14,292 nucleotides of DNA from CAZADH01 sp964483805 (lineage in GTDB: Bacteria; Muiribacteriota; Ozemobacteria; Ozemobacterales; Ozemobacteraceae), in contig CAZADH010000150.1 in NCBI GenBank assembly GCA_964483805.1, positions 1 through 14,292 on the forward strand, in the 5' to 3' direction. Made by a program: the position numbers and the translations under genes. Below the pieces are notes generated by a model. The model did not search any database. It saw nothing but the letters and a program-made list of their open reading frames with translations, and was not told the DNA's origin. This document shows positions 1 to 6,150 of the stretch, one piece after another (the stretch's first letter is position 1; each line of letters opens with the position of its first letter).

Positions 1-480
1 CGCCTCGCACATCTGCCAGGCGGCGTAGTTGGACATCCCGACGTAGAGCACCTTGCCCTGGCGCACCAGCTGGTCGAAGGCGGCCAGCGTCTCCGCCAGC
101 GGCGTCCGCGGGTCCGGCCGGTGCATGTAGAACAGGTCGAGACACTCCACCTGCAGGCGCCGCAGGCTGGCCTCCACGCCCTGGACCACGTGCCAGCGGT
201 GCAGCCCGGCGTCGCGGTGCGGGTGCGGTCCCACGGCGTTCCCCACCTTGCTGGCCAGGAAGACCCGTTCCCGACGTCCCTTCAGGGCCCGCCCGACGAT
301 CTCCTCGGAGACGCCGTCGACGTAGACGTCGGCCGTGTCGATGCTGTCGACGCCAGCCTCGAGGGCCAGGTCGACCATGCGCACGGCGGTGGCCTCGTCC
401 ACCTGCTTGCCAAAGGTCATGGTTCCCAGCGTCACCCGCGAGACGACGCTGCCGGTCCCCCGCAACGTTGTGTAGTGCAC
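1..480 (-). CDS. Aldo/keto reductase, C-terminus cut by the window edge
   Basis: This is the first 160 codons of an NAD(P)H-dependent aldo/keto reductase, a cytoplasmic TIM-barrel enzyme reducing aldehydes or ketones; the substrate cannot be told. The N-terminus has the usual layout, with VSRVTLGTMTFG at about residues 13-24. The family's catalytic tetrad is visible: Asp48 and Tyr53 (DTADVY), Lys78 (LASKVG) and His120 (FYMHRPD). A later VGMSNY motif matches the family strand near the cofactor pocket. The GTG start at 480 is chosen because a GGGAG ribosome site (492-488) lies 7 nt upstream and the N-terminus then matches family length. The frame is open to base 1, so roughly half the protein is outside. 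Sampled lines look richer in GC than the dnaE2 region, and no functional link to the SOS genes upstream is visible. Confidence 0.9.
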   Translation of the reverse strand, partial: MHYTTLRGTGSVVSRVTLGTMTFGKQVDEATAVRMVDLALEAGVDSIDTADVYVDGVSEEIVGRALKGRRERVFLASKVGNAVGPHPHRDAGLHRWHVVQGVEASLRRLQVECLDLFYMHRPDPRTPLAETLAAFDQLVRQGKVLYVGMSNYAAWQMCEA

Positions 481-566
481 GGCACTTCTCCCGTGATCTG
501 GTGAGCGCGGCGACGGCATGAGTACGCCCCCCGGTCTGCCCTGTCAAGTTGCTCCTGCGTCCTGGG

Positions 567-605
567 GCCGCACCCGTGCGGCGAAAACGGGCGCGGCTCA
601 GCCGC
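567..605. other. Two GC-rich hairpins between dnaE2 and the reductase gene
   Basis: The 185-bp gap 481-665 holds no gene. It contains two perfect inverted repeats: GCCGCAC-CC-GTGCGGC (567-582) and GCGGCT-C-AGCCGC (593-605). Read on the minus strand, the second is followed within about 5 nt by TTTT, so it could act as a weak intrinsic terminator for the SOS cassette. The U-tract is short and interrupted, so this is tentative. Confidence 0.4.
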
Positions 606-665
606 TAGTCTCTCGGTGACCCTGCGGATCGATCCGCTCGGACTGCTCGGGGTCGGTCGCTGTCC

Positions 666-3524
666 TCACCCGCGCCGGGCACTCCGCTGGTACTCCGCCA
701 GCCGCGCCCAGAACCGCTCGGCCACCTCGCGACTGATGCCCTTGACCTGCGTCAGCGGAATGCGCACCGCGATGTCTGGCGTGGTGCCGCTGCCCCGATG
801 CGCGCCGGGCAACGGGGCCCCGCGCTGTCGGGCCTCGTCGAGTCTCTCGAGGCGGTATCCGGGCCCCGAACGCCACGCGTCGACCGGCAGGATCTGCACA
901 CCCATCCGCTTCGCTTCTTCGAGCACCGTGCTCATCGGAAAAAAGCCGGGCTTGTGTTCGAGCACCGCCGCCATGTACGCGGCCGGAAAATGGGTCTTCA
1001 ACCATGCGGTCTGATAGACCGTGCGCGCAAACGCCGCCGCATGCGAACGACAGAACCCGTAGCCGACGAACGCCGACACCTGGCGAAACATCTCGCGGGC
1101 GACGATCAGGTCGGTGCCGAGGTGGGCCATGGCACTGGCGATGAACCGCTCGCCCATCGCCGCCATGTCGCCCGGGTCACGCCACTTGCTCATCAGGCGG
1201 CGGAACTCGTCGGCCTCTTCGAGACTGAGCCCGGCGAACCGGTGACAGATCTCGAGCACCTGTTCCTGAAAAAGGATGATGCCGTGTGTGTCGGCCAGGA
1301 TCGGGGCCAGCACCGGGTGCAGGAACTTGACCTCCTCGACACCCTCGCGCCGCGCGACATACGGATTCACCATGCCGCCCTGCAACGGCCCCGGCCGAAA
1401 CAGCGCCACCTGGGCGATCAGATCGTTGAGCGTGCGCGGTTGCGTGCGCGACAACAGGTTCATCTGCCCCGGGCTCTCGATCTGGAAGACTGCCATCGTT
1501 TCGCCGCGCCGGATCAACTCGAACGTGGGCTCGTCGTCGAAACGCAAATGATCGATGTCGAGTTGTTGGCCGGTGCCGTCATACTGGATATTTACAGCTT
1601 CCGACAGCACCGCCAAGGTGCGCAGGCCGAGCACGTCGAACTTGATCAGGCCCAGCGCTTCGACGTCGTCTTTGTCGAACTGCACCTCGCGAAACCCACC
1701 CGCCGAGGTCTGGATCGGCGAGAAGAACCGCAGCGGTTCGCGGGTCAGCACCATGCCGCCGTTGTGCAACCCCAGGTGGCGCGGGCACCCACGCACGCCG
1801 GCGGCGAGGGCGAACAACACGTCGAGCAGTGGGGTCGGCCCGGTGATGGCCTCGATCTCGTCGCGGCGGGCCCGCATGTCGTCGAGGCTGTCCCACGAAC
1901 TGATCAGGCGGGCGACCCGGTCGACCGTCTCGAGATCGAAGCCGAGCACCTTCATCATTTCGCGCATCGCCCCGCGCAGACGGTAGGTTTGCAGGGTTGC
2001 GGTCATCGCGCAATGGTCGGCGCCGAAACGTTGCTCCATCCAGGCGATGACCTCGGGGCGGCGCTCAGAATCGAAGTCGACGTCGATATCGGGCATGCCC
2101 TTGCGCCCGCGGTGCAGAAAGCGTTCGAACAAAAGATGATGCGCGAGCGGGTCGACCGCAGTAATACCGAGTAAATATGCAATGATCGAATTGGCCGCCG
2201 AACCCCGGCCGGCACAGCGAATACCCCGCGAACGCGCAAACGAGATGACCTCGTAGACGACGAGAAAGAACTCGGCCAGATCGAGGCCGATGACGACCTC
2301 GAGTTCGTGGGCGAGTTGCTGTTCGGCGGCGGCGCGCTCGGCGACGGAAACGACACGGCGTTCTGCCGGCGACCGGGCACAGGCGCTGCGAACAAGCGAT
2401 GTGTCATGGCGTGCCGTGTCGGTGACCGACTTTTCAGACCCAAAATGCATAGCATGCATATTATTGACAGGCACTGACACTGGGTCGGTCGGTGTGGCGG
2501 CATAACGTTGCTCGAGGCCGCTTTGGCACAAGTGCCGCAGGTAATCGTTGCGGTCGACGCCCGGTGGCAACAGGGCCGACGGTGGCGTGACCTCGCCGGG
2601 CAGCAGTTCGAGTTGGCACTGCTCGGCGATGGTTGCGGTGTTGGCCAGGGCGTCGGCGAATGGGACGCGTTCGGCCAGGTCGGCGGCCGAGCACAGCTCG
2701 GCGCGATCGTTGACCGGCCGCTCGGAATGCCGGTCACCGACCGTAATGCCAAGACGCGCACAGGTCAACGCATCGTAACGGGCGAAGTCGGCAGTGGTGG
2801 CGAATCGGACCGCGTTGGTTGCCACCGTCGGCACGTCGCACTGGCTCGCAAACCGGTGCGTGCGCGCGAGCAGTTCGGCGTCGCCGGGCCGGCCACCATG
2901 CACCAGCTCGACATAAGCGCCATCTGGAAAAGCGGCGCGCAGCTCGTCGAGCCAGGCGCGTGCCGCCGTGGTCCGACGCGCACGGATGAGCCGTTCGAGC
3001 TTGCTGCCCGGCCCGCCCGACAGGCAGATGACCCCCGGATACGGCCCGTCGAGCCGGTCGACCCCGGGCGGCGGGCGGTCGCTGCCGACCGGGATCGGCA
3101 ACAGCGTCTCGTCGGGTGCGGCTGGCTCTTCTCGAAGCGAACTCTTCGCTGAGAAACGGGAATCGGGAAAGGAACCATAAGGTGTATGTATAATATGCCG
3201 GTCGTGGTCGTCGCCGCCGGCCGCTAACTGCCGCCGGTGTGCGGCGGTCAGCAGCCGGCACAGTTGGGCATAACCGTCGCGGTGCCTGGCCAGCAGCACC
3301 AGGGGTTCGTCGGCCACGAACACCGTGGCGCCGATCAGCGGCCGCATGCCCGCGCGCTTGCACGCCGCGGCAAACCGCACCGCACCGTACACTCCGTGGG
3401 TGTCGGTGATGGCCAGGGTTTTCTGCCCGAGCGCGACGGCCCGGGTGACCAGCTCTTCGGGGGATGAACCGCCGGCCAGAAACGAATACCAACTGCGCAC
3501 GTGCAGGTGAACGGGACCGTTCAT
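666..3524 (-). CDS. dnaE2: Error-prone DNA polymerase III alpha homologue DnaE2 (ImuC), C-terminally short
   Basis: C-family polymerase of the SOS mutasome, expected to extend DNA past lesions with ImuB. The N-terminus is a PHP domain (about 1-75: LHVRSWYSF, AITDTHGVYGAVRF, RPLIGATV). The palm holds GRGSAANS (439-446) and MPDIDVDFD (477-485), with catalytic Asp481 and Asp483, and the third Asp630 in IKFDVLGL. Later blocks are VALFRPGPLQGGMV, GIILFQEQV, FRRLMSKWRDPGD and GYGFCRSHAAAFA, more DnaE2-like than replicative DnaE1. The protein stops at residue 952, just after a helix-hairpin-helix piece (VKGISREVAERFWARL); DnaE2 proteins usually run to about 1,030-1,100, so the end including the OB fold appears absent. 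Two low-GC in-frame insertions (about residues 108-137 and 349-375) add length. The start ATG 3524 fits the N-terminus; no strong Shine-Dalgarno is seen. It is last in the lexA-imuB-DUF6504-dnaE2 cluster, behind a palindrome. The family call is firm; DnaE2 over another DnaE subtype rests partly on context. Confidence 0.92.
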   Translation of the reverse strand: MNGPVHLHVRSWYSFLAGGSSPEELVTRAVALGQKTLAITDTHGVYGAVRFAAACKRAGMRPLIGATVFVADEPLVLLARHRDGYAQLCRLLTAAHRRQLAAGGDDHDRHIIHTPYGSFPDSRFSAKSSLREEPAAPDETLLPIPVGSDRPPPGVDRLDGPYPGVICLSGGPGSKLERLIRARRTTAARAWLDELRAAFPDGAYVELVHGGRPGDAELLARTHRFASQCDVPTVATNAVRFATTADFARYDALTCARLGITVGDRHSERPVNDRAELCSAADLAERVPFADALANTATIAEQCQLELLPGEVTPPSALLPPGVDRNDYLRHLCQSGLEQRYAATPTDPVSVPVNNMHAMHFGSEKSVTDTARHDTSLVRSACARSPAERRVVSVAERAAAEQQLAHELEVVIGLDLAEFFLVVYEVISFARSRGIRCAGRGSAANSIIAYLLGITAVDPLAHHLLFERFLHRGRKGMPDIDVDFDSERRPEVIAWMEQRFGADHCAMTATLQTYRLRGAMREMMKVLGFDLETVDRVARLISSWDSLDDMRARRDEIEAITGPTPLLDVLFALAAGVRGCPRHLGLHNGGMVLTREPLRFFSPIQTSAGGFREVQFDKDDVEALGLIKFDVLGLRTLAVLSEAVNIQYDGTGQQLDIDHLRFDDEPTFELIRRGETMAVFQIESPGQMNLLSRTQPRTLNDLIAQVALFRPGPLQGGMVNPYVARREGVEEVKFLHPVLAPILADTHGIILFQEQVLEICHRFAGLSLEEADEFRRLMSKWRDPGDMAAMGERFIASAMAHLGTDLIVAREMFRQVSAFVGYGFCRSHAAAFARTVYQTAWLKTHFPAAYMAAVLEHKPGFFPMSTVLEEAKRMGVQILPVDAWRSGPGYRLERLDEARQRGAPLPGAHRGSGTTPDIAVRIPLTQVKGISREVAERFWARLAEYQRSARRG
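2159..2178 (-). repeat. AT-rich 20-mer shared with the transporter gene (copy in dnaE2)
   Basis: On the minus strand this reads ATATTTAC-TCG-GTATTACTG, inside dnaE2 codons 450-456 (Tyr-Leu-Leu-Gly-Ile-Thr). It matches positions 10162-10181 on the plus strand at 17 of 20 bases, in an unrelated gene, in the same reading frame. It includes one of only two TTA leucine codons I find in dnaE2. Function unknown. Confidence 0.5.
2401..2480. repeat. 80-bp in-frame palindromic insertion within dnaE2
   Basis: The segment starts GTGTCA and ends TGACAC. The arms continue to pair: the left arm reads GTGTCA, (TGGC), GTGCC, (G), TGTC, and the complement of the right arm reads GTGTCA, GTGCC, TGTC, giving 15 paired bases with two bulges. 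Inside lies a second hairpin, ATGCAT-AGC-ATGCAT (2447-2461). The segment is 50% GC by count, against about 65% around it. It encodes about residues 349-375 of DnaE2, in a linker between the PHP and palm domains, and keeps the frame. No target-site duplication is evident. It resembles an in-frame small palindromic element, but a fast-evolving linker is an alternative. Confidence 0.5.
3114..3203. repeat. Low-GC in-frame insertion with hairpin within dnaE2
   Basis: Encodes about DnaE2 residues 108-137, rich in Ser, Pro, Arg and Glu, where DnaE2 proteins normally go straight from the PHP domain's first half to the next strand. Bases 3121-3200 are 49% GC by count. A hairpin lies at 3129-3155: TTCTC, bulge GA, AGCGAA, loop CTC, TTCGCT, GAGAA. 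An AT-rich tract follows at 3183-3198. Element boundaries and any terminal repeats are not clear. Confidence 0.4.
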
Positions 3525-3542
3525 GCTTCATGACCGCCAGTC

Positions 3543-3574
3543 AATACAAAATATGTATTACGAATGTTCGTAAT
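3543..3574. promoter_or_regulatory. Palindromic operator-like region upstream of dnaE2
   Basis: The 136-bp gap 3525-3660 between the DUF6504 gene and dnaE2 holds an 8-bp perfect inverted repeat, ATTACGAA-TG-TTCGTAAT (3557-3574), directly beside a second one, AATACA-n5-TGTATT (3543-3559). The AT-rich tract ends about 20 bp before the dnaE2 start. The core resembles the GAAC/GTTC halves known from Gram-positive SOS boxes, but the spacing differs. This suggests dnaE2 has its own regulated promoter; no convincing -35/-10 pair could be fixed. Confidence 0.5.
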
Positions 3575-3660
3575 CGTGGTCGCAAGGACTGGGGTCGGCT
3601 GTGCGCCAATCGACCATGAACAGCGCGGTGACGCGACACCAACGTCGCGAGGCGCCCCGT

Positions 3661-3939
3661 TCAATCGAATCGTCGGCTGAGCAGCCACGATGCCGGCGCA
3701 GGCTCTGTCGATGAATCTGCCGGGTGGGTGCCGTGGTACAGTTCGTACACCCCGTTGCCGACCCGCACACGGAAATACTCGCGTCGCTCGCCCTGCAACG
3801 CGGCGTCGTGCCACCAGCGACCGCGCCAAAACCAACGGTCGAGAATCTCGCTGACATGCAACGTGCGGGTGCGCCAGCGAAACGCGACGGGCCTCCCGTC
3901 GCAAACAGTGACGGCAATCGGTTCGATGACCAGTTTCAT
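3661..3939 (-). CDS. DUF6504 family protein of the mutasome cassette
   Basis: A 92-residue cytoplasmic protein. The core has the DUF6504 look: PIAVTVCDGRPVAFRWR at about 7-23, then VSEILDRWFW and RWWHD (29-44), YFRVRV (55-60), VYELYH (64-69) and a final WLLSRRF. Family members are small, Trp-rich beta proteins found next to or fused to the C-terminus of ImuB/DinP-like Y-family proteins; their role is not established. The ATG overlaps the imuB stop codon in an ATGA (3936-3939), implying translational coupling and probable equimolar synthesis with ImuB. A His-Pro-Ser-rich stretch (70-83) interrupts the usual ending between the YELY strand and the last strand. Recognition is from memory of the motif pattern; the conserved position beside imuB supports it. 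Confidence 0.78.
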   Translation of the reverse strand: MKLVIEPIAVTVCDGRPVAFRWRTRTLHVSEILDRWFWRGRWWHDAALQGERREYFRVRVGNGVYELYHGTHPADSSTEPAPASWLLSRRFD

Positions 3940-5462
3940 GACGGCGTTTTACCGGGTGACCGAACCGGACCCGGCGGTCGGGCTGCGTTGTCTTTTGTAT
4001 TGCTTGCTGACGTTTTCGCTGGCACCACGCGCCCGGAGGTGTCGGCCTTGGTCGCTGTTCTCGCTTGCGCGGGTGCGGCGGCATCGACGAGACGAAACGA
4101 CTCTTCGGGCAACACCCCATCGGGATCGACCAGTTCGATGCGTTGCACCTTGCCGGGGAAGCGGGTGGCCAATTGCCCCAGCACCGACTGCAGGCGCGAG
4201 GGTCCGCGCCCTGCAAACAATGTTGATTGCCCGAAACTCGGCCAGCGCAACCCGCTCAAGAGCAGGCGAATCTGGGCGATCTCGGTGGGCTGCGTGGGCC
4301 CTGAACCCGTAACTTGTGGTTCAATGACCACCGATTGTGGGCTGGCCGAAGGGTTTGTCTGATGCCTCGTCTTTTCGCTGCCAACTTGTCGTTGCACCCG
4401 GGGCATTGCTTTGACATCGTCGTCGGGCAGGGCCTCGCGCCAAAGTCGCCGGGTCACCACGAGCAGGCGTTTGCTGTCGGCGCTCGGTTCGCGCAACCAG
4501 CGCCGGACGCGACGCACTCCGATGTCGGTATGAATGGCCAGGGTGATCTGCCCGGCCAGGCGCCCGTGCAGGCCGGCAATGCACTGTTCGAGCAGTTGTC
4601 GCAGCGAAAACTCGGCGGCCCGGCAATCGCGCCACGGTTCGTTCGGTGTGAGCGTCGCGGTCAGCGTGGGGGGCGGGTGATACAGGGCAACCGGTCGGGT
4701 GCTGCCGTCGCGGCTCAACTCGAACAGGCGATCGCCGCAGGCAAACCGGGCCGACAACTGGGCCAGCGACAAACGGGTCATGCTGCCGATGGTGGTCAGG
4801 CCAAGCCAGGCGAGCCGCTGCCGGGTTTCGTCGTCGACGCCGTCGTGGACCAGGCAGGCGATCGACTGGTTGTTGCGAAAACTCTGCTCGGCGCCGGTGG
4901 CGACGGTGACGGCACTGCCGGCTTCGGCGGCCAGTGCCGCCACGTGCGCCGTCATGCGATCGGCGGCAACCCCGATGGCCACGAGCAATTCGCGGGCGAC
5001 GGCGGCGGCCTGGGCATCATCGAGCAAGTGGGTGACTATCAACCCCGGGGCATGGGCCTCGAGTGTTGGAGTCAAACCGTTGAGTTCGTGCAGCAGGTCT
5101 TCCCAGACCAGGTCGAGGTGCAGCCCGGGCCAGGCACGCAATGCGAGCGTCACCCCTTCCCGCTTGCCCAGTGTGCGCACGCGCTCGGCCGACCACCCCG
5201 GTATTACCCCGAGTTGTCGTAAATACGAAGTACAACAGACAACCCGGTCTTGATCGATGATCGCGATCTCGCCGGCGCCCAGGCCCGGGTCGAGCCGGCG
5301 CCACACCCAGATCGGCAGATCGGGCACGCGGATGACCGTGAACCGGGGAGCAGGACGAGAACATGCGGTGTTGTCGCTGCCGGCGGCCGTGCCGCCGCTC
5401 CTTGATCGCGGTGTGGCCGTTGCTGCCGGCGCCATCGGCAACCCTGGTTGGCGGTCGGTCAT
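3936..5462 (-). CDS. imuB: ImuB-like Y-family polymerase homologue, catalytically degenerate
   Basis: A 508-residue member of the Y-family that has lost polymerase residues and is expected to link DnaE2 to the sliding clamp. A low-complexity N-terminus (1-39) precedes the palm start FTVIRVPDLPIWVW (41-54), where active Y-family enzymes carry a catalytic Asp followed by Phe-Phe; the later Ser-x-Asp-Glu motif is also absent. A helix-hairpin-helix region spans about 217-253 (WLGLTTIGSMTRLSLAQL) and a little-finger domain about 264-345. A Gly/Ser/Pro/Gln-rich linker (350-398) leads to QSTLF (412-416), a good match to the QxxLF clamp-binding motif, and to a C-terminal block ending PEESFRLV that is typical of this group. 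The ATG overlaps the lexA stop (5459-5462), so it is co-translated with LexA; downstream it overlaps DUF6504. The linker includes a 72-bp insertion bounded by near-identical direct repeats. Confidence 0.88.
   Translation of the reverse strand: MTDRQPGLPMAPAATATPRSRSGGTAAGSDNTACSRPAPRFTVIRVPDLPIWVWRRLDPGLGAGEIAIIDQDRVVCCTSYLRQLGVIPGWSAERVRTLGKREGVTLALRAWPGLHLDLVWEDLLHELNGLTPTLEAHAPGLIVTHLLDDAQAAAVARELLVAIGVAADRMTAHVAALAAEAGSAVTVATGAEQSFRNNQSIACLVHDGVDDETRQRLAWLGLTTIGSMTRLSLAQLSARFACGDRLFELSRDGSTRPVALYHPPPTLTATLTPNEPWRDCRAAEFSLRQLLEQCIAGLHGRLAGQITLAIHTDIGVRRVRRWLREPSADSKRLLVVTRRLWREALPDDDVKAMPRVQRQVGSEKTRHQTNPSASPQSVVIEPQVTGSGPTQPTEIAQIRLLLSGLRWPSFGQSTLFAGRGPSRLQSVLGQLATRFPGKVQRIELVDPDGVLPEESFRLVDAAAPAQARTATKADTSGRVVPAKTSASNTKDNAARPPGPVRSPGKTPS
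4311..4393. repeat. Low-GC linker segment in imuB bounded by direct repeats
   Basis: AACTTGT-G-GTT (4311-4321) and AACTTGT-C-GTT (4383-4393) are 11-bp direct repeats with one mismatch, 72 bp apart, so the intervening DNA is exactly 24 codons. Bases 4311-4392 are about 48% GC by count. The protein shows RQVGS at one end and PQVTGS at the other. A small hairpin, GTGGT-n6-ACCAC, lies at 4316-4331. It may be an insertion with target duplication or an eroded tandem duplication. Confidence 0.4.
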
Positions 5463-6100
5463 GGGTGCCTCGCTTGGGAACGCACCAGGCCCCGCATGAC
5501 GCCGATGATCTCGACGTCATCGGCCGGCCGCACGAGGTCGGCATAGCGCGGATTGGCCGCGCGCAAACGCACCTCGCGGCGCCGCCGATCGACGACAACG
5601 TGCTTGAGGGTGACGTCATACTCGGGCAATACCCGCACCGCGGCGATCTCACCAGGATGAACCGCCACGCCAGGGCGAATCAACACCCGGTCGCCCGAAA
5701 GAATGCCGGCCCCGGTCATTGAATCACCCTCGACTTTCAACAAAAAATCACCGGCCCGGTAGGGCAGCAACTCATCGACCCGGGCCACCACCGCATCGGC
5801 CTCGGCAATGGCCTCGCGCAATGGCCCTGCCGGAATGACCCCCAGCACCGGCAGCACCGGCGCGCCGACCTCGGCCTGACCGCGTGGGGTCAGCGTGATC
5901 GTGCGCTGTCGCCCGCGCACCCCGCCCTCGATTCGCAGGTAGCCCTTGCGCTGCAACGCCTGCAACACCGGCGTCACGCTCGACTCACCGGCCAACCCCA
6001 ATTCGCCGGCCAACCGTGCCGCCGACGGCGGCACACCGTCGCGTAGGTAGTCGGCCAGCAATGCCAGCACCTGTTGTTGTCGTTGACTCAGGCCTTTCAT
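5459..6100 (-). CDS. lexA: LexA SOS repressor
   Basis: A 213-residue transcriptional repressor and S24-family self-cleaving protease that controls the SOS response. The N-terminal winged-helix domain spans about 1-72 (LSQRQQQVLALLADYL; recognition-helix region AGESSVTPVLQALQRKGYL). The cleavage site Ala91-Gly92 lies in GVIPAGPL; the catalytic Ser127 is in EGDSMTG and Lys166 is in DVTLKHV, all as in working LexA proteins. The frame opens further upstream at a GTG (6133), but that codon lies inside the operator, so the ATG at 6100 is preferred; it has a modest GGCGG 7 nt upstream and gives the standard N-terminus. It is the first gene of the cassette, with its stop overlapping the imuB start. 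Regulation is probably autorepression through the inverted repeat at 6119-6136. Recognition-helix residues differ from the E. coli pattern, consistent with a different operator. Confidence 0.95.
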   Translation of the reverse strand: MKGLSQRQQQVLALLADYLRDGVPPSAARLAGELGLAGESSVTPVLQALQRKGYLRIEGGVRGRQRTITLTPRGQAEVGAPVLPVLGVIPAGPLREAIAEADAVVARVDELLPYRAGDFLLKVEGDSMTGAGILSGDRVLIRPGVAVHPGEIAAVRVLPEYDVTLKHVVVDRRRREVRLRAANPRYADLVRPADDVEIIGVMRGLVRSQARHP

Positions 6101-6114
6101 GTAGCAACCGCCAT
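6097..6114 (-). other. Possible five-codon leader ORF overlapping the lexA start
   Basis: An ATG at 6114 opens a frame of Met-Ala-Val-Ala-Thr ending in TGA at 6097-6099, which overlaps the lexA ATG as ATGA, the same overlap used at the next two gene junctions. No Shine-Dalgarno sequence precedes it. It could couple ribosomes to lexA or be chance. Confidence 0.2.
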
Positions 6115-6118
6115 AAAT

Positions 6119-6136
6119 ATCGTGATATTTCACGAT
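6119..6136. promoter_or_regulatory. Inverted-repeat operator in the lexA leader, probable LexA box
   Basis: ATCGTGA-TATT-TCACGAT is a perfect 7-bp inverted repeat with a 4-bp spacer; two further A/T pairs match on each side after one mismatch. It lies about 8 bp downstream of the predicted transcription start and 19 bp before the lexA ATG, well placed to block initiation or early elongation. It does not match the E. coli (CTG-n10-CAG), Bacillus (GAAC-n4-GTTC) or alphaproteobacterial (GTTC-n7-GTTC) boxes. Confidence 0.7.
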
Positions 6137-6150
6137 GTTCTGCTGTCCCC

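Noticed and set aside
121..504. Plus-strand open frame of 127 codons
   Set aside because: It is antisense to the aldo/keto reductase, whose catalytic motifs are clear; its His/Gln/Val-rich product is typical of a shadow frame in GC-rich DNA.
798..2174. Plus-strand open frame of 458 codons
   Set aside because: Antisense to the conserved catalytic core of dnaE2; no recognisable motif and no ribosome site.
2447..2461. ATGCAT-AGC-ATGCAT considered as a promoter or operator inside dnaE2
   Set aside because: No -35/-10 arrangement or downstream gene start is near; better explained as the inner hairpin of the 80-bp insertion.
3543..3574. Adjacent palindromes considered as a phage attachment site or replication origin
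   Set aside because: No integrase, tRNA, DnaA-box cluster or direct repeat accompanies them; operator role is simpler.
3521..4216. Minus-strand open frame of 231 codons across imuB, DUF6504 and the dnaE2 leader
   Set aside because: It overlaps two better-supported genes in another frame and shows no conserved motif.
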